A stretch of 64,000 nt of DNA from Maratus speciosus (taxonomy: Eukaryota > Arthropoda > Arachnida > Araneae > Salticidae): positions 352,619,087 through 352,683,086 of the forward strand of contig OZ010790.1 of NCBI GenBank assembly GCA_963932465.1, written 5' to 3'. Of this stretch, positions 1 through 11,976 are shown piece by piece. The position numbers and the translations under genes were made by a program. The notes below the pieces were generated by a model. The model worked only from the letters and a program-made list of their open reading frames with translations, made no database searches and had not been told where the DNA came from. Positions within the stretch are counted from its first letter, which is position 1, and each line of letters opens with the position of its first letter.

Positions 1-1179
1 ATAATGGAACAAGAGAAAAAAAAACTTAACATACCCAATGTAATCCATAGTAGGTTTCAGACATGGTACACCACAAATTATTCTATTTTCTTTTAACATA
101 GTTATCTTAAACATAATTTTTTTTTTTTAGATGATTTTTCTTTGACGACCATATCTTAACTGGCAGTGTTTTTTTTTGTTTTCTGTAGTAGAAAAAACTC
201 CTTATCTTGAAAATAGTTTCAGGGGGTGGGCTACACCCCACACACTTCCTTCGGTGCGCAGCTTTACCCGATGAGTTAGGAAATCGTTTTGGAATTTGAA
301 GTCAGCAGCCAATATCGCTCTCCGTGGAAGTAGCTGGAATTGTTTTGCTTCAACTTTAAACAAGCAGGCATCCTCCGTGATATATTTCTAGGATAAATTG
401 ATGCTTAGCAAAAAAGGGAGCGGAACGCTAACGTCTTGCTTCGCATGCTCACGGTTTATCTTGGATCTCTATTTCACAGAATCTGATATCAGGGCATTTT
501 TTTTTTTTTTACTTGTCCGATGCTCGGTCGGCAGCCAGGTATATCCAGCTTACCAGTACAGTCGAAAGATGCACCTTCTAAAGCCGCGCTCGCTTACCAT
601 TCATTTTTAAACAAGCGAAAAGCACTTACAATTCAATTCATACTCTTTACTCGCAAGAGTTGACCTTCTCTGTCTTCGGTCTCAAAAGCGAATCCTTAAT
701 AAAAATTGTTTCAGGCCTCGACAAAAGAGGGGGGGGTTTCCCGGGCCCCTTTGGCCCCTCAAAATTTTATGTTGTTTCACATCTTACTGCACTCAGGACC
801 CCTCTAAAAAAAAAACGCTACACGACCAACAAACCACGCGCTCGCTTCTCGCGTCCCCTCAATTCTTCCCGCGTTACTTCCCAGGAAGCAATAAAGGGTG
901 GAGGCGAAAACTGTTTTCATTGGTCAATTTCCCTACCTAATGCCAAGAACATCTCGTTGCTATGTCCCTCTAACCACGGGGAGATCACGTGAACTCAAAT
1001 CTCAGAAGCCCAGGCAATACTTGCACCTGCTTAAAAAATTGTTTTTCGTAAACAAAGTCATAAAACTGCATTGTAAAAGGGGCTGGTATGCTATGAGAAA
1101 AGTAGCATTCCCACACAATAATCCTGTGTTTAAAATGTAAACGTGTGTGGTCCCAATTATTTCTGAACACAGCTGACCA
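1..1179 (-). repeat. 3' LTR of the Gypsy element (cut by window start)
   Basis: Matches 6390-7576 almost base for base. On the minus strand it starts TGGTCAGCTG, and the preceding bases are purine-rich (AGGAAGCAGAGGCAGA, about 1180-1195), which could act as a polypurine tract although they are also the end of the RT coding frame. It contains GC-rich patches and poly-T and poly-G runs that differ in length between the copies. Confidence 0.9.
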
Positions 1180-1182
1180 TCT

Positions 1183-2630
1183 GCCTCTGCTTCCTGATTC
1201 CAAACAAAACGACCATTATCTTTAGTTAGTAAAATTAAATTTTTGGCTCTTTTTGAAAAATCGGGAATGAATCTCCTATAAAATGATATTGTACCAATAA
1301 AGGATCTAACTGCCTTACGAGTTTTAGGTGGTTGGAAATCTTTAATTATTTCAATATTTTTATTGATTGGTGCAACTTTACCTTTTTTAATCTCAAAACC
1401 AAGATATTGAATTGTATCAGATAAGAAAAAACATTTACTAGGTTTTAACTTTAACTTATGTTGGCGAAGTCTACTGAACACTAAATTTAATTTTTCAAGG
1501 TGGGACTCTACATCTTTCGAAGCAATCACAATATCGTCGATATAAACTAGGATACCTAAATTTCCTAAGTCACCAAAAATAGCATTCATTAATCTTTGAA
1601 AAGAATTGCCAGATGTCGATAATCCGAAGCAATTCCTGGCCCACTCAAAGAGTCCTTTATGGGTGATTATTGCTGTTTTGTGTCTATCCTCAGGACGCAC
1701 AACTTGCTGGAAAAAACCACTCGTTAAATCAAGGGTTGAAAAAAAATTTGACCCAGAAAGTGCATCAACCGAATCTGTTATATTCGGGATGGGATAAGCA
1801 TCCTTAACTAAGTTTTTATTAAGGGCTCTGAAATCGACCGCCAATCTATAAGAACCATCCGCTTTCTTAACTAAAAGTACAGGGGAGGCGAATTCAGACA
1901 TAGAGGGGGCTATAATTTCAGCTTTTAAAAGGATATCAAGTTGACTTTCTAACTCTTCTCTAAGCTTATGTGGGACTCTATATGCTTTACATTTTACGGG
2001 TTTATCTGAGGTTAAATTAATTACATGGGGGATAGTGTCACAGCCTGGTAAGTCTAAAACTGAAGCTGCAAACACATCTTTATTCTTATCTAAAAATTCT
2101 TGCATCTTAAGTTTGAGGGGGGGTTCTAAATGATCAAGATTGATATCTGTGCTCCATGTCAGGTCAGCATGGTCAAAATCATCACCTGGGGCGGGTGTAT
2201 TTACATTAAAAGCAAAATTACATTTATCATAGTCACAATCAGAATCATCGATACACTTTCGAACTTTGGCAACCCTCATTCCCTTTTTAAAAGTTACACT
2301 ATCATCCGAAAAATTTGCAAAAGATATGTACAGCCCACGTTCCTGAGAACAGACACTTCTAGACGATAATACACTATTACAGACTTTCTGTACCAGAGGT
2401 TCCAAAATCACATTATCTTTACTTTGAATAAAATTATCTCTTGAACATTTAACTTTTGCTATAACTTTAGAATGGGGAGGTATAGTTATTACACTGGTGA
2501 GTACCGCAAAACTAATCTCATGATTTTTTGAATTTTTGTCCTCATTACATGTATCGGTACTTGTTTCACTCAAACGTGCAACTTCACTATTAGTTACATT
2601 GACCTGGCAGACAGGATAAACACTTTGCAT
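1183..2630 (-). pseudogene. pol (RT part): Gypsy reverse transcriptase, truncated at the LTR
   Basis: Copies element RNA into DNA. A linker (residues 1-190) leads into RT, with PVLLVKKADGSYRLAVDFRALN, FFSTLDLTSGFFQ, the catalytic box VYIDDIVIA (about 1526-1550) and SFIGTISFYRRFIPDFS at the RT-connection boundary. The frame then enters the start of RNase H (RFVWNQEAE) and stops matching at 1182/1183, where the LTR begins; the last 60 codons to 1002 are LTR sequence read by chance. RNase H and integrase are missing. All three catalytic aspartates are visible, so the RT fold could still be intact. Confidence 0.85.
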
Positions 2631-2740
2631 TTCCCTATTTTTACTTTTCCCTCCTCCTCATTCATTATATCTGAGCTTACGTTAGTATTTACATTATGAA
2701 TATTTACATTAACACTTATCTCATTTTCATTCGAATTGTT

Positions 2741-3673
2741 TCAACCTATATTACTATTTACATCATTACTGTTACTAATACTACTTATACACCCTACATA
2801 CAGTTTATTATTATTTACATTATCCCCTACATTAAAAACCTCATTCATATTTAGGGAATTTTCTACATTTGAATTTATCTCTGAGAGATCCTGAACAACA
2901 GAGCATTCATCTTTATTTACATTGCTTTGACAATTATCACCAATTACAGTTTTACTCATTTCATTAATGTTTTTCTCCCTAACCTGTACTTTCCTATCTT
3001 CCTTATCTGCTTTTAATTCTAGTTCATCTTTATGATTATACTCCATGTTGTTCAGAGTTTCCCCAGAAGCTTTATGTTTAAAAAAATTCTCCTTTGGGAA
3101 ATTTGTTTGACATGCTACAGATTCAGTTTTGTAAAAATTGACATTGTTTATTTTACTATATTCACATTTGCTGTCAACCAGTGGGGAAGGGAGGGAGTTT
3201 TGCACACTATTTTTACACAAAGTCTGCTCGTTTACATTCAAGATAATGGATTTTTGTTGACAATTAATAATGGCACTATATTTACTTAAAAAGGGCATAC
3301 CCAAAATGGCAACAAATTCATTAGCTAATTTTCCTGGTACCACGAAAAATTCTGCCTGACAGTTTACATCATTGAACTTAAAGTTTAAATCTATTTTTTC
3401 TGTAAGTGGAACCTTTTCACCTGTTACCGTTAAAATCGGGGTATTGCATGGAGTGGTATTTGCAAATGGAATAAGATTAAGGCCTTGCCTTGATATCAGA
3501 TTAATTCCTGAGCCAGTATCACATAACACATTTAAAAAAATATTATTTATAAAAATTTTCATTGTAGGCAAATTGTAAACCGACAGGGAAAAAACATTAT
3601 ATACAGAGGGAGGAATGTCGTTAGGCCTATCATGAGTCAATCCGACTGATTCTGACTCAGCCCCTACTCGTTT
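2741..3673 (-). pseudogene. pol (protease part): Gypsy aspartic protease and linker (ends at a stop)
   Basis: Retropepsin-like protease that would process Gag-Pol. The active-site motif LCDTGSG lies at about 3511-3530, and AILGMPFL (about residue 112) is the conserved second motif of the fold. A long Asn/Asp/Ser-rich linker follows. The frame is open upstream of 3640 back to the frameshift site, so the protein is made by slippage and not from its own ATG. It ends at TGA 2743-2741. The next pol block lies in another frame, so a stop and a frameshift separate protease from RT. I read both as mutations, although sequencing error is possible at either site. Confidence 0.8.
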
Positions 3674-3676
3674 AAA
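3633..3676 (-). promoter_or_regulatory. -1 ribosomal frameshift signal at the gag/pol junction
   Basis: The minus strand reads T TTA AAC in the Gag frame (3676-3670), a canonical X XXY YYZ slippery heptamer, with the Gag stop TAG at 3666-3664. Slipping back one base enters the protease frame, which is open from here on. Ten bases downstream TGAGTCA (3659-3653) and TGACTCA (3639-3633) form a 7-bp perfect stem with a 13-base loop. Slippery site, spacer and stem together match the known architecture; activity is inferred. Confidence 0.75.
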
Positions 3677-4764
3677 CCTTTATTTTCCTGAGTTACATTA
3701 TTTTGGCCCGTTTCCTGTTGTGGGACATTGTTGTCGCCACCTCTACCTCTTGTATATTTCCCTCTACCTCTTGTATATTTCCCTCTACCTCTATAATTAT
3801 TCCCTATTTGAGAGTTATCATACCCTCTACCTCTTTGAGGCTGTTGGTATCCAGACATACCCCTACGACGCTGATAACTCCTATTGTTACCTCTCCAAAA
3901 CTGGTTTCTGGGGTTTTGGGAGCAATCTCGAGCAAAATGGTTGAGACCCCCACACGTATAGCAAGAAAAATTTGAAAAATTTGTTTGTTCTGGGTTCCAC
4001 AACCTTCTGTCATTATCTGTTTTCTCCACTAAACTATCAATTTTCGCAGTTAACAATTGTAATTGTTGTCTTAGCTCCTCAATTTCCTGCTTCTGATTGT
4101 TTACATTCGGTTTTTTAGCTTGAGTAGCCGCGCAAGCTATATTGATAGGTTGCGGTTGAGTTGCCTGTGCCAAATCGTGGGAGTATAAGGGGTTAACACT
4201 CCTACAAGCTTTTTCCTCTAATCGGGCATAAGCTAAAATTTCAGCAGGTGTTTTTGGGTCTTTTGAAATTACCCCCTTCCTGATTTCTGGCAATAAATTT
4301 CCCAGCAGCATGGAGTGTAGCATTGCATCTCTACTTTGCTGCGCTATTGTTGATGATACCCCATCCATAACAAGAGCCCTTAGGGAAAGATCAGAAGCCC
4401 TGTCAAAAAATTCTTGAACAGACATAGCAGGTGTTTGCTTAAAATTTAAAAATTTAGCTAAAGCTACATCTGGGGTTTCCTGATGAATGTACCTCTCTTT
4501 AATAATTTTAACCAGTTCAGCACTATCCTTACCCTTATGCAGTTTCAATAGTTTAGCAGCTGTTCCCGAAACTCTGCTTAATAAAGCAAACTTTTTCTCC
4601 CCCTCATCCCAGCCGAAAAAATCTGCTAATTCCTCCCACTTTTCAAGAAAGTCAGAACATGAAACTGTTGATTCACCATTAAAAGGGGGGATGCTTAAAA
4701 GGTTGTCGACTAAGGCCGTTTTCTTTTGTACAAGTGCAAGTTCTTTTGTAGCTTCATCTGCCAT
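3664..4764 (-). CDS. gag: Gypsy Gag polyprotein (366 aa, intact)
   Basis: Structural Gag protein that would form the retrotransposon particle and bind its RNA. The N-terminal 190 residues resemble a Gypsy capsid region (ERYIHQ, VQEFFDRASDLS, GNLLPEIRKG stretches). A Gln/Leu-rich possible coiled coil follows (about 224-250), then one CCHC zinc knuckle, CYTCGGLNHFARDC, near residues 267-280. The C-terminus is basic and repeats RGRGKYT-like units, as in nucleocapsids. The start is the first ATG of the open frame. The frame ends at 3664, five bases after a slippery heptamer that would pass ribosomes into the protease frame. No lesion is visible. Confidence 0.85.
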   Translation of the reverse strand: MADEATKELALVQKKTALVDNLLSIPPFNGESTVSCSDFLEKWEELADFFGWDEGEKKFALLSRVSGTAAKLLKLHKGKDSAELVKIIKERYIHQETPDVALAKFLNFKQTPAMSVQEFFDRASDLSLRALVMDGVSSTIAQQSRDAMLHSMLLGNLLPEIRKGVISKDPKTPAEILAYARLEEKACRSVNPLYSHDLAQATQPQPINIACAATQAKKPNVNNQKQEIEELRQQLQLLTAKIDSLVEKTDNDRRLWNPEQTNFSNFSCYTCGGLNHFARDCSQNPRNQFWRGNNRSYQRRRGMSGYQQPQRGRGYDNSQIGNNYRGRGKYTRGRGKYTRGRGGDNNVPQQETGQNNVTQENKGLNE

Positions 4765-6389
4765 AATTAAATCTTTATATATAATCTTAACGTTAGACAG
4801 AAATAAAAGTTAAACTGTAAACTAAAATTACGTCCCTATGCAGATTTAAGAATTATACCCGGCATACAAGGGCACATTACAATTAAAACACTTATACAAA
4901 AATAAAATTATGTAAAGTATGACAGAAAAATTAGTATTTGAGAAAAGAAAAACTTCATAGGGGGGGGGTGCATATACTTAGAAACCTCACACCTTGGAGC
5001 ATACACTTATACATATATATTATAATACACAACATATGAAAAAAAACACACACATATATATATATACCTATTGTCCAGCTTGCCCCTAAATTTTTGGTAA
5101 ATGAATGACTGAATTATCACTCGCATGAACTCTGTACAAAATGTGTATACTAACTGAATGGCAATTACCAATAAAAATGAACTACCTAAACTTTTAAATC
5201 ACACCCGCACAAGAAAAAAGGACAATTCTGGAATTTTTGCGAGAGGAAAACATTGAAAATTTGTAAAGTATAGAGTTCTAAATTCAGTCAAACAGTTAAT
5301 TCCCAACCAAATACTGTAATATATAAAATCACACATAAATTCAATACAATAACCAGGCCTTTAATAACATGGCACCATTCTTGTTATGGATTTTTTTTCT
5401 CTGAGCAGTTAAATTTCCACCTAGATTGAATCCTGTATATAAAATCATAACAATAACTTCTAGCTGAATTACAGAATTAGTGTAAAGGAAAACTTTAACC
5501 CTAAAATATCAATGCCACACTTAAAGAATTTTAAAACTGCAACAAAATACTAAAGCAATACAGGGTTCTCAATTTATCTGCTCAGATCAACCCCAACAAT
5601 TGTCATAGAGTCAGAATATTCATGCATGACCAGAGAAAATCACTTAAAAAGAGATGAATATAATTAATTAAATGAAATTTAAACATACCGCAAGACAAAA
5701 TACTTAAAGGAATATGAATGAACTGAAAAGGTAGATTAATTTAAGAATTTTGAATAAGTTAAAAGTCAAGAGCTGAGATATGAAAACAAGCTTCAAAGTC
5801 ATACATAAAAAGAATCTAACTCTATGGGCTGTGATCGTAATGTGGCTAAATTCATTAAATTGTAAAGGTGTGTAAAATTGAAAATTTTAGTTAACTTAAG
5901 CTGTTTACCTTCATTACAATAAAAAAACTAGAAGAAACACTGTTCATATTCTCTATATTCTTCAATTTATTAATGATTACTTTTAAATCTTTATTTTTAA
6001 ATTAATATACGATTAATTTTAGAGAAACAGACCATTTCTACTTCTTCTTGGGTTAATTTGAATTGAAACATTTATTCTCATTATTTCTGTTTTTTAAAGT
6101 ATATTTACTTATTTAAACCTAGTGAAGTTACTTTATTGAAGAATACTTTTAGCAGTGCGAAAATAGATACAAGTCAAGAGAATAAGATTAAAATTAAATT
6201 TAATTCTTCATAGGGAGTTTAAACTCTTATACATACAGGTGTTTCAAAACTTATTTCTCAAGTTATCACAATTAACAAATGATATTGTAAATATTCTAAC
6301 ATTAATAGGAAAGATTTTATCATGTTGACATTTTCTGGCTTCTATTATATAGATTGCAAGTTTAAAACAAAGATAATCAATCATTACGT
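4765..6389 (-). other. Gypsy 5' leader (or inner part of the LTR)
   Basis: About 1.6 kb between gag and the visible 5' LTR. It is AT-rich, with a G7 run near 4963 and short TA repeats near 5015-5070. No gene, and no convincing primer-binding site. Such a length is unusual for a leader; the LTR may really extend into it. Confidence 0.5.
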
Positions 6390-7576
6390 TATAATGGAAC
6401 AAGAGAAAAAAACTTAACATACCCAATGTAATCCATAGTAGGTTTCAGACATGGTACACCACAAATTATTCTATTTTCTTTTAACATAGTTATCTTAAAC
6501 ATAATTTTTTTTTTTTAGATGATTTTTCTTTGACGACCATATCTTAACTGGCAGTGTTTTTTTTTGTTTTCTGTAGTAGAAAAAACTCCTTATCTTGAAA
6601 ATAGTTTCAGGGGGTGGGCTACACCCCACACACTTCCTTCGGTGCGCAGCTTTACCCGATGAGTTAGGAAATCGTTTTGGAATTTGAAGTCAGCAGCCAA
6701 TATCGCTCTCCGTGGAAGTAGCTGGAATTGTTTTGCTTCAACTTTAAACAAGCAGGCATCCTCCGTGATATATTTCTAGGATAAATTGATGTTTAGCAAA
6801 AAAGGGAGCGGAACGCTAACGTCTTGCTTCGCATGCTCACGGTTTATCTTGGATCTCTATTTCACAGAATCTGATATCAGGGCATTTTTTTTTTTTTTTT
6901 TACTTGTCCGATGCTCGGTCGGCAGCCAGGTATATCCAGCTTACCAGTACAGTCGAAAGATGCACCTTCTAAAGCCGCGCTCGCTTACCATTCATTTTTA
7001 AACAAGCGAAAAGCACTTACAATTCAATTCATACTCTTTACTCGCAAGAGTTGACCTTCTCTGTCTTCGGTCTCAAAAGCGAATCCTTAATAAAAATTGT
7101 TTCAGGCCTCGACAAAAGAGGGGGGGGGTTTCCCGGGCCCCTTTGGCCCCTCAAAATTTTATGTTGTTTCACATCTTACTGCACTCAGGACCCCTCTAAA
7201 AAAAAAAAAAAACGCTACACGACCAACAAACCACGCGCTCGCTTCTCGCGTCCCCTCAATTCTTCCCGCGTTACTTCCCAGGAAGCAATAAAGGGTGGAG
7301 GCGAAAACTGTTTTCATTGGTCAATTTCCCTACCTAATGCCAAGAACATCTCGTTGCTATGTCCCTCTAACCACGGGGAGATCACGTGAACTCAAATCTC
7401 AGAAGCCCAGGCAATACTTGCACCTGCTTAAAAAATTGTTTTTCGTAAACAAAGTCATAAAACTGCATTGTAAAATGGGCTGGTATGCTATGAGAAAAGT
7501 AGCATTCCCACACAATAATCCTGTGTTTAAAATGTAAACGTGTGTGGTCCCAATTATTTCTGAACACAGCTGACCA
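6390..7576 (-). repeat. 5' LTR of the Gypsy element
   Basis: Right-hand partner of the 1-1179 repeat. The outer end at 7576 is clear because similarity to the left copy stops a few bases further on. The inner end near 6390 only marks where the left copy meets the window edge, so the true LTR may reach further into 4765-6389. I could not identify a primer-binding site. Confidence 0.85.
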
Positions 7577-10500
7577 TCTACCCCACGTTTGCTAGTAAAA
7601 GAGAGAAAAGGGAGATTTTTTTTTTTTTTTTTGTGAGAGAGTATCCCAAAAGAAAAGGTTTTATTTACAGAAAAATAGAGGAATGTTTTTGAATAACAAC
7701 ATTTACATGTTGTAACATAATTTAAGTACGAGAAATTAATAAAAAGAAAGGGTGCTTAATTTATTAAATTACTTTTATTTATTTATTTATTTTTATTAAT
7801 TTTAGAAAACACAACTGACTTTAAACTGAACTCTTAAAAATAAAGAAAGTGTACAATGAAAAATTTTGACTAGAACTAAGCTATTAATGATATACAAAAA
7901 AAATGGGGGGAGGGGGCGCGTGCTGTGTACAAATAATATATTTTAAAATGAAAATTTCTTAAAAATAAGTAAATTACGCCTAACACATATTATAAATTTT
8001 GTAAATCATAAATTGCGTCTACCAGTACTTCTGTACCAAGAATACATATTTTTGTTCACTTATGTGTTGTAATAACTGTAAAACAAAACATTAAATTCAT
8101 AAAAAAGTTTTATGTATATTTTTAATTGTTACTTTAATATATATTGGATCTAAAAATGTAAGTAAAATTTTAATTTAACACGACATTTACAAACTTTATT
8201 TTGCAACATTAGTAACCGATGCAGTGCAATTACTAATTTCTATACGTCAGAAATCATTTCCGCATTTAGAATAAATTATGACTCTATGATTTCCATCTAT
8301 GTAAACAACTAAAATTATCTTAATAAGACTAAACGTTAAAAGGCCAACAGTTACACTTGCTCATTAAATTTTAGTCAATGTGATTTTCAAATTTGATACT
8401 TCTATTTAATAATTTTCAGAGTGATTGATTGTGTTAATTTTTGTTAAACGTAGACTGTTTAATATGCGTGAGGAAAGTTAAACTTAATGAGTTATTTAAG
8501 ACTGAACTGCCATATTAATATGCGTAATTTTAATTAATGATCTTAATTTCGCTGAATGTGTAACTAATGAGCTTACTTAACTAAACTTATGGAAATATTT
8601 TATTTTATATAAATAATTTCGAATGACTTAAAAGAAATATTCTGAATAAGTATACATTTTAAGAAAATAATTTTTGTTATAATTCCAAAAGTAACTCTCT
8701 TCTTAGAACTTACAAAGAATCAGAAAATTTTAAACGAAATATTTTGAAAGCTAAATGTTCAAAGATTATTTTGAAAACACTTTATTTTACATTACAAAAA
8801 ATACTTTTCAGCTAACTGTTAATTTTGTATTTTAAATGTAATAATTTATTGTGACAATTAAAATCGCCAGAAGGTCGTCTTTCCTGCTTTCGTATTAAAA
8901 TTAAATTTGTATATGTAACATAAAAATGAATTTAGTTTATTCAACAATAGTAGGGAGAACACATTGTAAAAAATGAGAATTTTTTTCATAATTTACGAAA
9001 ATATAATTTAACCATGAGTGAAAGTATACAATAACATCTTCCGAGTTTCTTATGATTTCGAAAACTATTCTTTATCTGTAAAAACAACAGAAACCAATAT
9101 ATCGCTCACCCGCAAGAAAAGTGAAACATCTCGTGAAAATTCCTTTTGAATTTTATTACTCTAAAAGGTCTGGAATAGATGAGTCTTCTTAACCCGTTAT
9201 CTACTAATGGTACTTATAAGTACAATTAAAATAATTTGTTATAAAATTCATTTAATACGTCGATTAGTTATAATACAGTTTAGAATGATATATAGATATA
9301 TTCCTTTATTTTGTTCCAACAGCATTATTGGTTACACAAAACAAAAATATTTCTAAAAGGGTGATTTATTTTACCTTTGCATCTTTTCAGCATTCTTGGC
9401 GTTGAGAGGGTGGGGTTCAATTCGAAAAAAATTCTATATTTCTATTGTAAGAACCTTATATTTGTACATTTTCTAATTCTATAAAATACTAAGAAAAATA
9501 TTTAAATAAAAGATTTGAGTAGGGTTATAAATATTTCACAAAATCCTTATAAATTAGAATTTAATTAATCCTTCTAAAATTTATTAAATTTTTATTTAAA
9601 TCTTCTATTGTAGTTTAAACAATTCACGAAAACTGTTTTAGAAGACAACATTTTCAGGACTTCATAATTCAGTACATAAAGGGTTAAAGAAGATTTTTTT
9701 AATAAGTTTAGTTATACAGAAAATCGATTTATTACGCTATATATGCATTCGGGATCACAAAAGGGGTGGATTCTTTCTGGAAGTAAAATTACTCAACCCT
9801 CCAAACCTTACCTACATTTTTCATTTCTAAGGGTTTCGCGCTTTTTTGCACGTTTTTACTGCTGATATGTGCTATAATTTCATAGTAAAAACAAGGGAAT
9901 ATTTTTTTGCCTCTCCTGTGAAACTTACATTTGCCGAGATTTGTCACTTTCCTTCTGGGTGAGCAATAATTTCTCGACTTAAAGACCCCTTTATCCAACC
10001 AAGTTTTTTGTTGTTGTTGTTGCCGATGATATCCTGAAACGTTTTTATATTACATTAGATATTTTGTTCAAGCAGAAATATGGTTTTTGAAGATCCTATT
10101 TTTCTTTAATTACACATTTTGACCTGCGTAATTGAATTTACACACGGAAGATATTAAAAAACATTAATTTTTATTTTAATGTTGCTGCTGTTAATTTATC
10201 CTGTTTCTCTGTAAAATATGTTTTCTGAACAAAAAATGTATACTTGAGATTTGTTAGCTAACGAAAATCTATATTGCGGGTTGAGAAAACTGACGCTATA
10301 TTAAAAACTTGGAATCGTCTCCAAAAATTGGTGACAGCTAAAGAAAGATTGTTTTTATAATTAATTCTATAAATTTCTGGAATATAATGATTTTTTTAGA
10401 ATTCTAAAGACAAAAAGCGCCTCTAGAATCAATTGAAACTCGAAAGATTTTATTGTATCTTTTCTTTCATATTTATATTATATTTTTCTTGATTAACAAA

Positions 10501-10747
10501 CATTTGTGTCTTTTTTCAATGCATGGCCAAAACCACATCTTTAAAAACATATTCTCATAAAAAAATTATTTTCAAACAAATTTACGCAAGAAGAGGCTGT
10601 TAGCTTTCGGTTTTTCTAAATTGTGCTTTCAAATATATGTTATAGCATCCATTTCCTTTTGCTAATTTTTTGAACTTGGGTTGTCAAAATTACTTACAAA
10701 TGAAAATTTCTCCAGATAATACAAGTTTGCTTTGTCGTAAGAAAAGT
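7577..10747. other. AT-rich intergenic DNA, no gene recognised
   Basis: Poly-T at 7618-7632 and an ATTT microsatellite near 7770-7790. The short open frame at 9789-9998 has no family features and is taken as chance. Confidence 0.6.
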
Positions 10748-10994
10748 TATTTAATGATCAGCGGATAGAGAATTCGCATGGTAAACCCTAAAATTGTCTA
10801 ACTTTGAAAAAATAGCTTTGCCATTGGAAGCAGAGGAGAAATAAGTGGGAAATTGGATAGCGATCTGGGATTGTTTTTGAGTTTAATCGTCTATAATCGC
10901 CAACAGGACGTATACCAACTGTAAATTTAGGTACAACATGAAGGGGTGAAGACCAACGGCTCTTGGATGGGGGACAAATACCCTTCCCAATCAT
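10748..10994 (-). pseudogene. RT N-terminal fragment of the CsRn1-type relic
   Basis: ICPPSKSRWSSPLHVVPK, then RPVGDYRRLNSKTIPDRYPI, the first two conserved RT blocks of this clade. After a frameshift near 10830 the next block (NGKAIFSKLD) continues in another frame to about 10750. The palm catalytic region and everything after it are missing, by deletion or extreme decay. Confidence 0.75.
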
Positions 10995-11069
10995 AAATTC
11001 TTTTCTAACGGCAACGAGGGTTTTGCATGTAATCTTCTAGGGCGACTATGTACTGGCGGCCCGACTGTT

Positions 11070-11638
11070 TCAATGCTGCACAGTGGAATATTTGGCTCTT
11101 TCAAATTTAGGATCTGGAGTCGTAATATCTGGATAAGATTTTAAGAAGGCGTGATAACGAGAATTTTTGATAATATCTTTAATTGCCTCTTCTTGAGAAT
11201 TGTCGAAACTAGCTGAGGTGCCTAACTTTGTTATCCCATCGATGAGTTTTTTATTCCTAATATCAACAAGTAGGTTAAAATGTCTCAAAAAATCTGCTCC
11301 GATGATAGGTGCAAAGACCTCAGCAACTATAAAATGCCACTTGAAAGCACGGCGTAAGCAAAAATCTAAATGTAACAATTTAGTACCAAAGCTTTTTATT
11401 GTTGATTGATTTGCTGCGTATAATTCTAAGGAGTTAGGGATGTGTTGCTAACCGTGTTGATTTTTTTTATTGGTATGCATGAAACGTCGCTACCGGTATC
11501 AATTAAAAATTTCATACTTGTAACACTGTAATACACGCAAAGGCGGTTGTTAGTTTTAGCTACCGAAACGTTACTACCACCACAGGCGCTGGTTCGGGTG
11601 GTAGCGATTACTCGTTTCCCGACTGGTAGAATGAGCAC
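11070..11638 (-). pseudogene. Protease and protease-RT linker of the CsRn1-type relic
   Basis: Two open segments. 11638-11426 has the retropepsin active site FLIDTGSDVS followed by CIP. 11378-11070 has VAEVFAPIIGADFLRHFNLLVD, the conserved protease C-terminal GADFL block, and then the linker toward RT. A frame change and a stop separate them at 11378-11426, so the gene is inactive. Confidence 0.75.
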
Positions 11639-11817
11639 GGTGGCCTACACTGATTAGCAAAGCGACCAAGCCGATTATGGTAGAAGCAAAAATTTCCATT
11701 TTTGGCATAAGCCGGATTTCTGCGTCCTTTTCTAGACTGGCTTCTAGACGTGAAGCTTCGACCCCTTGATTGAGATCTACTCCTTTCTTGACAAAGCTTT
11801 TCGAGATGCAATGTCAA
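11608..11817 (-). pseudogene. Gag nucleocapsid fragment with CHCC finger
   Basis: A Ser/Arg-rich basic stretch (RSRSQSRGRSFTSRSQSRKG) precedes CFYHNRLGRFANQCRPPC. The spacing is C-x2-H-x9-C-x3-C and not the usual CCHC. This CHCC box is characteristic of the CsRn1 clade and is the best evidence for its placement. It overlaps the protease frame by about 30 bases in another phase. Confidence 0.75.
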
Positions 11818-11976
11818 CTTCTCAATTTGTTTTTACAAGTCTAAAACAGATGGCTGGGTTATTTCCGCAATCGCTTTTGTGTTTGCTACCGAATATACAT
11901 GTGCGCTATTAGCGGTAATTTCATGTACCTTGTCGGCTAAAACAGCAAGCTGGGGTAAATTTTCGTTCGAGGCCAA

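Larger units (their letters stand above)
1..7576 (-). mobile_element. Ty3/Gypsy LTR retrotransposon, young deletion derivative
   Basis: Direct repeats of about 1.18 kb (1-1179 and about 6390-7576) flank minus-strand gag, protease and RT reading frames in the usual Gypsy order. The two LTR copies differ by about two substitutions plus homopolymer length changes, so insertion was recent. RNase H and integrase are absent: coding sequence runs straight into the 3' LTR at 1179/1183. The body also carries one stop and one frameshift between protease and RT. The left LTR is cut by the window edge, so its outer end and the target duplication cannot be seen. Confidence 0.93.

Noticed and set aside
660..1203. 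Open frames inside the Gypsy LTRs (also at 6786-7567)
   Set aside because: They occur in both LTRs in several frames and both strands with no protein features.
6380..6400. Gypsy LTR inner end and primer site at TGGAACAAG
   Set aside because: The apparent end coincides with the window edge of the other copy, so it cannot be fixed, and no tRNA match is evident.
9789..9998. 69-codon minus-strand frame
   Set aside because: Basic, low-information peptide with no domain and no splice or promoter context.
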